This document shows, one piece after another, positions 62,463-64,000 of a stretch of 64,000 bases of DNA. Every line of letters starts with the position of its first letter. Within the stretch, counting starts at the first letter, position 1. Both the position numbers and the translations under genes were made by a program. The DNA is from Hyphomicrobium sp. NDB2Meth4 (GTDB taxonomy: Bacteria > Pseudomonadota > Alphaproteobacteria > Rhizobiales > Hyphomicrobiaceae): positions 372,001 to 436,000 of the forward strand of contig NZ_FPEJ01000013.1 of NCBI RefSeq assembly GCF_900117445.1, given 5' to 3'. Below the pieces are notes generated by a model, which was not told where the DNA came from, did not search any database, and saw nothing but the letters and a program-made list of their open reading frames with translations.

Positions 62463-64000
62463 ATGATCGAGCTCTTCTTCTGTCTGGCGCTTCTGGCTGG
62501 CACGCTCGCTCTAGGTATGTACAAGCCCCCGCTGTGGGGCTGGGCTGCGGCGCTCGCGCTGTCAGCGCTCACTTGGCAATCTGCCGCCGTGCATGGCTCG
62601 ACCGGGCTGTTCGGCGCCATCCTCTGGATCATGGCGCTCGCCTTCGCCGCCCTCGCCATTCCTTCAATTCGCCGCGACTTCGTCAGCGCCCGCGTGCTGA
62701 AATTCGTGCGCGGTACGCTGCCGAAGGTATCCGATACCGAGCAGCAGGCACTCGACGCCGGCACGACTGGCTTCGACGCGGAACTTTTCTCCGGCACACC
62801 TGACTGGAACAAGCTGCGCGCTATCGCGCCGGTCGTGCTGACCCCCGCCGAGCAGGCATTCCTCGACGGACCGACCGAGGAGCTGTGTCGCCTCGCCAAC
62901 GATTGGCAGATCCGCCACGCACAGCGCGAGATCCCCGACAACATCTGGGACTTCGTCAAGAAGCACGGCTTCCTGGGCATGCTGATCTCCAAGGAGCACG
63001 GCGGCCTCGGCTTCTCTCCCCAGGCGCAGTCTCTCATCATCGGCAAGATCGCCTCGCGCTCGCCTGACGTTGCTATCATCGTGATGGTGCCGAACTCGCT
63101 CGGCCCTGGCGAGCTTATCGAGAAATACGGCACCGACCAGCAGAAGCGCTACTACCTGCCGCGCCTCGCCCGCGGCGAGGAGATCCCGTGCTTTGCGTTG
63201 ACCGGCCCGACCTCCGGTTCCGACGCAGCGACGATGCGCGATATCGGTACGGTTATCCGCGGCCCCGACGGCAGCCCCGCTATTCGCCTGTCGTGGGACA
63301 AGCGCTACATCACGCTCGCCCCCAAGGCGACGCTTCTTGGCCTCGCATTCCGCCTGTTCGATCCGGAGAACATTCTCGGCGAAGGCGAGAACCCCGGCAT
63401 TACGCTGGCGCTCATACCGACGCATCATCCCGGCGTGCAGATCGGTCGCCGCCACTTGCCGGCAGGCAATGCCTTCCCCAACGGTCCGACCACAGGCCGC
63501 GATGTCACGATCCCGGTGGAATGGATCATCGGCGGACAGGAGATGGCCGGCCGCGGCTGGAGCATGTTGATGGAATGCCTCGCTGCCGGCCGCGCGATTT
63601 CGCTTCCGTCTACGGCAACGGCGGGCGCCAAGGCGATGCTGCGTTTCTCCAGCGCCTACGCGCGCATTCGCAAGCAGTTCGGCCTTCCCATCTCGCGCAT
63701 GGAAGGCGTTGAGGAGGCGCTCGCGCGCCAGGTCGAGACCGCATATGCGACGGAAGCCGCCCGCGCCGTCACCGCGGCCATGGTCGCACGCGGCGAGCGC
63801 CCGTCGGTCATCTCTGCACTGATGAAGTATCAGACCACCGAGCGCATGCGCCGTGCGGTCAACGACGCCTTCGACATCCACGGCGGCCGCGCCATCTGCG
63901 ACGGTCCTTCGAATTATCTGCAAGCGCCCTATCAGATGGTGCCCATCGGTGTCACCGTTGAAGGTGCCAACATCCTGACGCGCACGCTCATCACGTTCGC
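62463..64000 (+). CDS. fadE: FadE-type acyl-CoA dehydrogenase, 3' end outside the window
   Basis: The frame from ATG 62463 is open for 512 codons to the window edge. Two to three membrane helices (about 1-70) precede an acyl-CoA dehydrogenase domain: FLGMLISKEHGGLGFSPQAQ, VPNSLGPGELIEKYG, FALTGPTSGSDAATM, then AMLRFSSAYARIRKQFGLPI and DIHGGRAICDGPSN. This layout is that of E. coli FadE, about 800 residues long. It is the FAD-dependent first oxidation of acyl-CoA. The ETF partner and the C-terminal DUF1974 part are beyond the window. GGAG lies 8-11 bases upstream of the ATG. Confidence 0.92.
   Translation, partial: MIELFFCLALLAGTLALGMYKPPLWGWAAALALSALTWQSAAVHGSTGLFGAILWIMALAFAALAIPSIRRDFVSARVLKFVRGTLPKVSDTEQQALDAGTTGFDAELFSGTPDWNKLRAIAPVVLTPAEQAFLDGPTEELCRLANDWQIRHAQREIPDNIWDFVKKHGFLGMLISKEHGGLGFSPQAQSLIIGKIASRSPDVAIIVMVPNSLGPGELIEKYGTDQQKRYYLPRLARGEEIPCFALTGPTSGSDAATMRDIGTVIRGPDGSPAIRLSWDKRYITLAPKATLLGLAFRLFDPENILGEGENPGITLALIPTHHPGVQIGRRHLPAGNAFPNGPTTGRDVTIPVEWIIGGQEMAGRGWSMLMECLAAGRAISLPSTATAGAKAMLRFSSAYARIRKQFGLPISRMEGVEEALARQVETAYATEAARAVTAAMVARGERPSVISALMKYQTTERMRRAVNDAFDIHGGRAICDGPSNYLQAPYQMVPIGVTVEGANILTRTLITF

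Overview
The window is GC-rich chromosomal DNA with short intergenic gaps, many ATGA or TGATG gene overlaps, Shine-Dalgarno sites of GGAGG type, and gene families typical of Alphaproteobacteria (ChrR-type ZAS-cupin anti-sigma factor, TIGR02281 retropepsin-like proteases, DUF1289, DUF2865, class II DAHP synthase, DivJ/PleC-type kinase, Rhizobiales-type porin). Pseudoazurin, SoxYZ and a sulfide-dehydrogenase flavoprotein fit a Hyphomicrobium-like member of the Hyphomicrobiales. That genus-level guess is inference. I see no phage, insertion sequence or CRISPR array. Nearly all of the window is ordinary core genome.

Region 1 (1-7.4 kb) is the most distinctive part. An ECF sigma factor of the RpoE/ChrR (ECF11, singlet-oxygen) type and its zinc-cupin anti-sigma factor sit between two sets of lipid-modification genes. 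On the minus strand are an FAD amine-oxidase-like protein, a DUF1365 protein, a Cfa-like methyltransferase and a TspO protein cut by the window edge. On the plus strand, behind sigma and anti-sigma, are a DUF1295 membrane protein and a second, coclaurine-N-methyltransferase-like Cfa homologue, which meets a convergent DUF2177 membrane protein. The intergenic region holds paired, oppositely oriented TGATCC boxes and a perfect palindrome. The most economical reading is an oxidative-stress regulon that remodels unsaturated membrane fatty acids, possibly towards methylated or furan fatty acids.

Region 2 (7.6-24 kb): dusA, a TauE/SafE permease, phosphomannomutase/phosphoglucomutase, two retropepsin-like proteases with a DUF1289 gene, a DivJ/PleC-like histidine kinase, an MBL hydrolase, an Lrp regulator, a 3-hydroxyisobutyrate-dehydrogenase-like enzyme, an acetolactate-synthase-like TPP enzyme, an ornithine/lysine decarboxylase behind an attenuator-like leader, a small secreted protein, a soluble globin-coupled chemoreceptor, tRNA-Val(CAC) and a secreted protein of unknown function.

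Region 3 (24-47 kb) is mainly metabolism: an MMPL/RND exporter, gph, succinate-semialdehyde dehydrogenase, an rpiA-DUF2059-gor run, a methyltransferase, an SDR, a YbdK-like carboxylate-amine ligase, class II DAHP synthase, an AEC permease, glutamine-dependent NAD synthetase, a porin, gltX, a GNAT enzyme, a DUF2865 protein, and cysS - 40-residue membrane protein - cimA.

Region 4 (47-56.5 kb): a repeat-rich stretch, a beta-barrel protein, a small membrane protein, an 830-bp non-coding segment with two long hairpins, a POT peptide transporter, meaB, an M48-like protein whose HExxH motif has become RExxH, a 52-residue membrane protein with dsbB, a LOG-family hydrolase with a terminator in its leader, and a TolA-like coiled-coil protein of unknown function.

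Region 5 (56.6-64 kb): an Atm1-type ABC exporter, pseudoazurin with a clear operator palindrome, a membrane protein, soxZ-soxY divergent from a flavocytochrome c sulfide dehydrogenase flavoprotein, and a FadE-type acyl-CoA dehydrogenase cut by the right edge. The copper protein and the sulfur genes together suggest periplasmic electron transfer from reduced sulfur.
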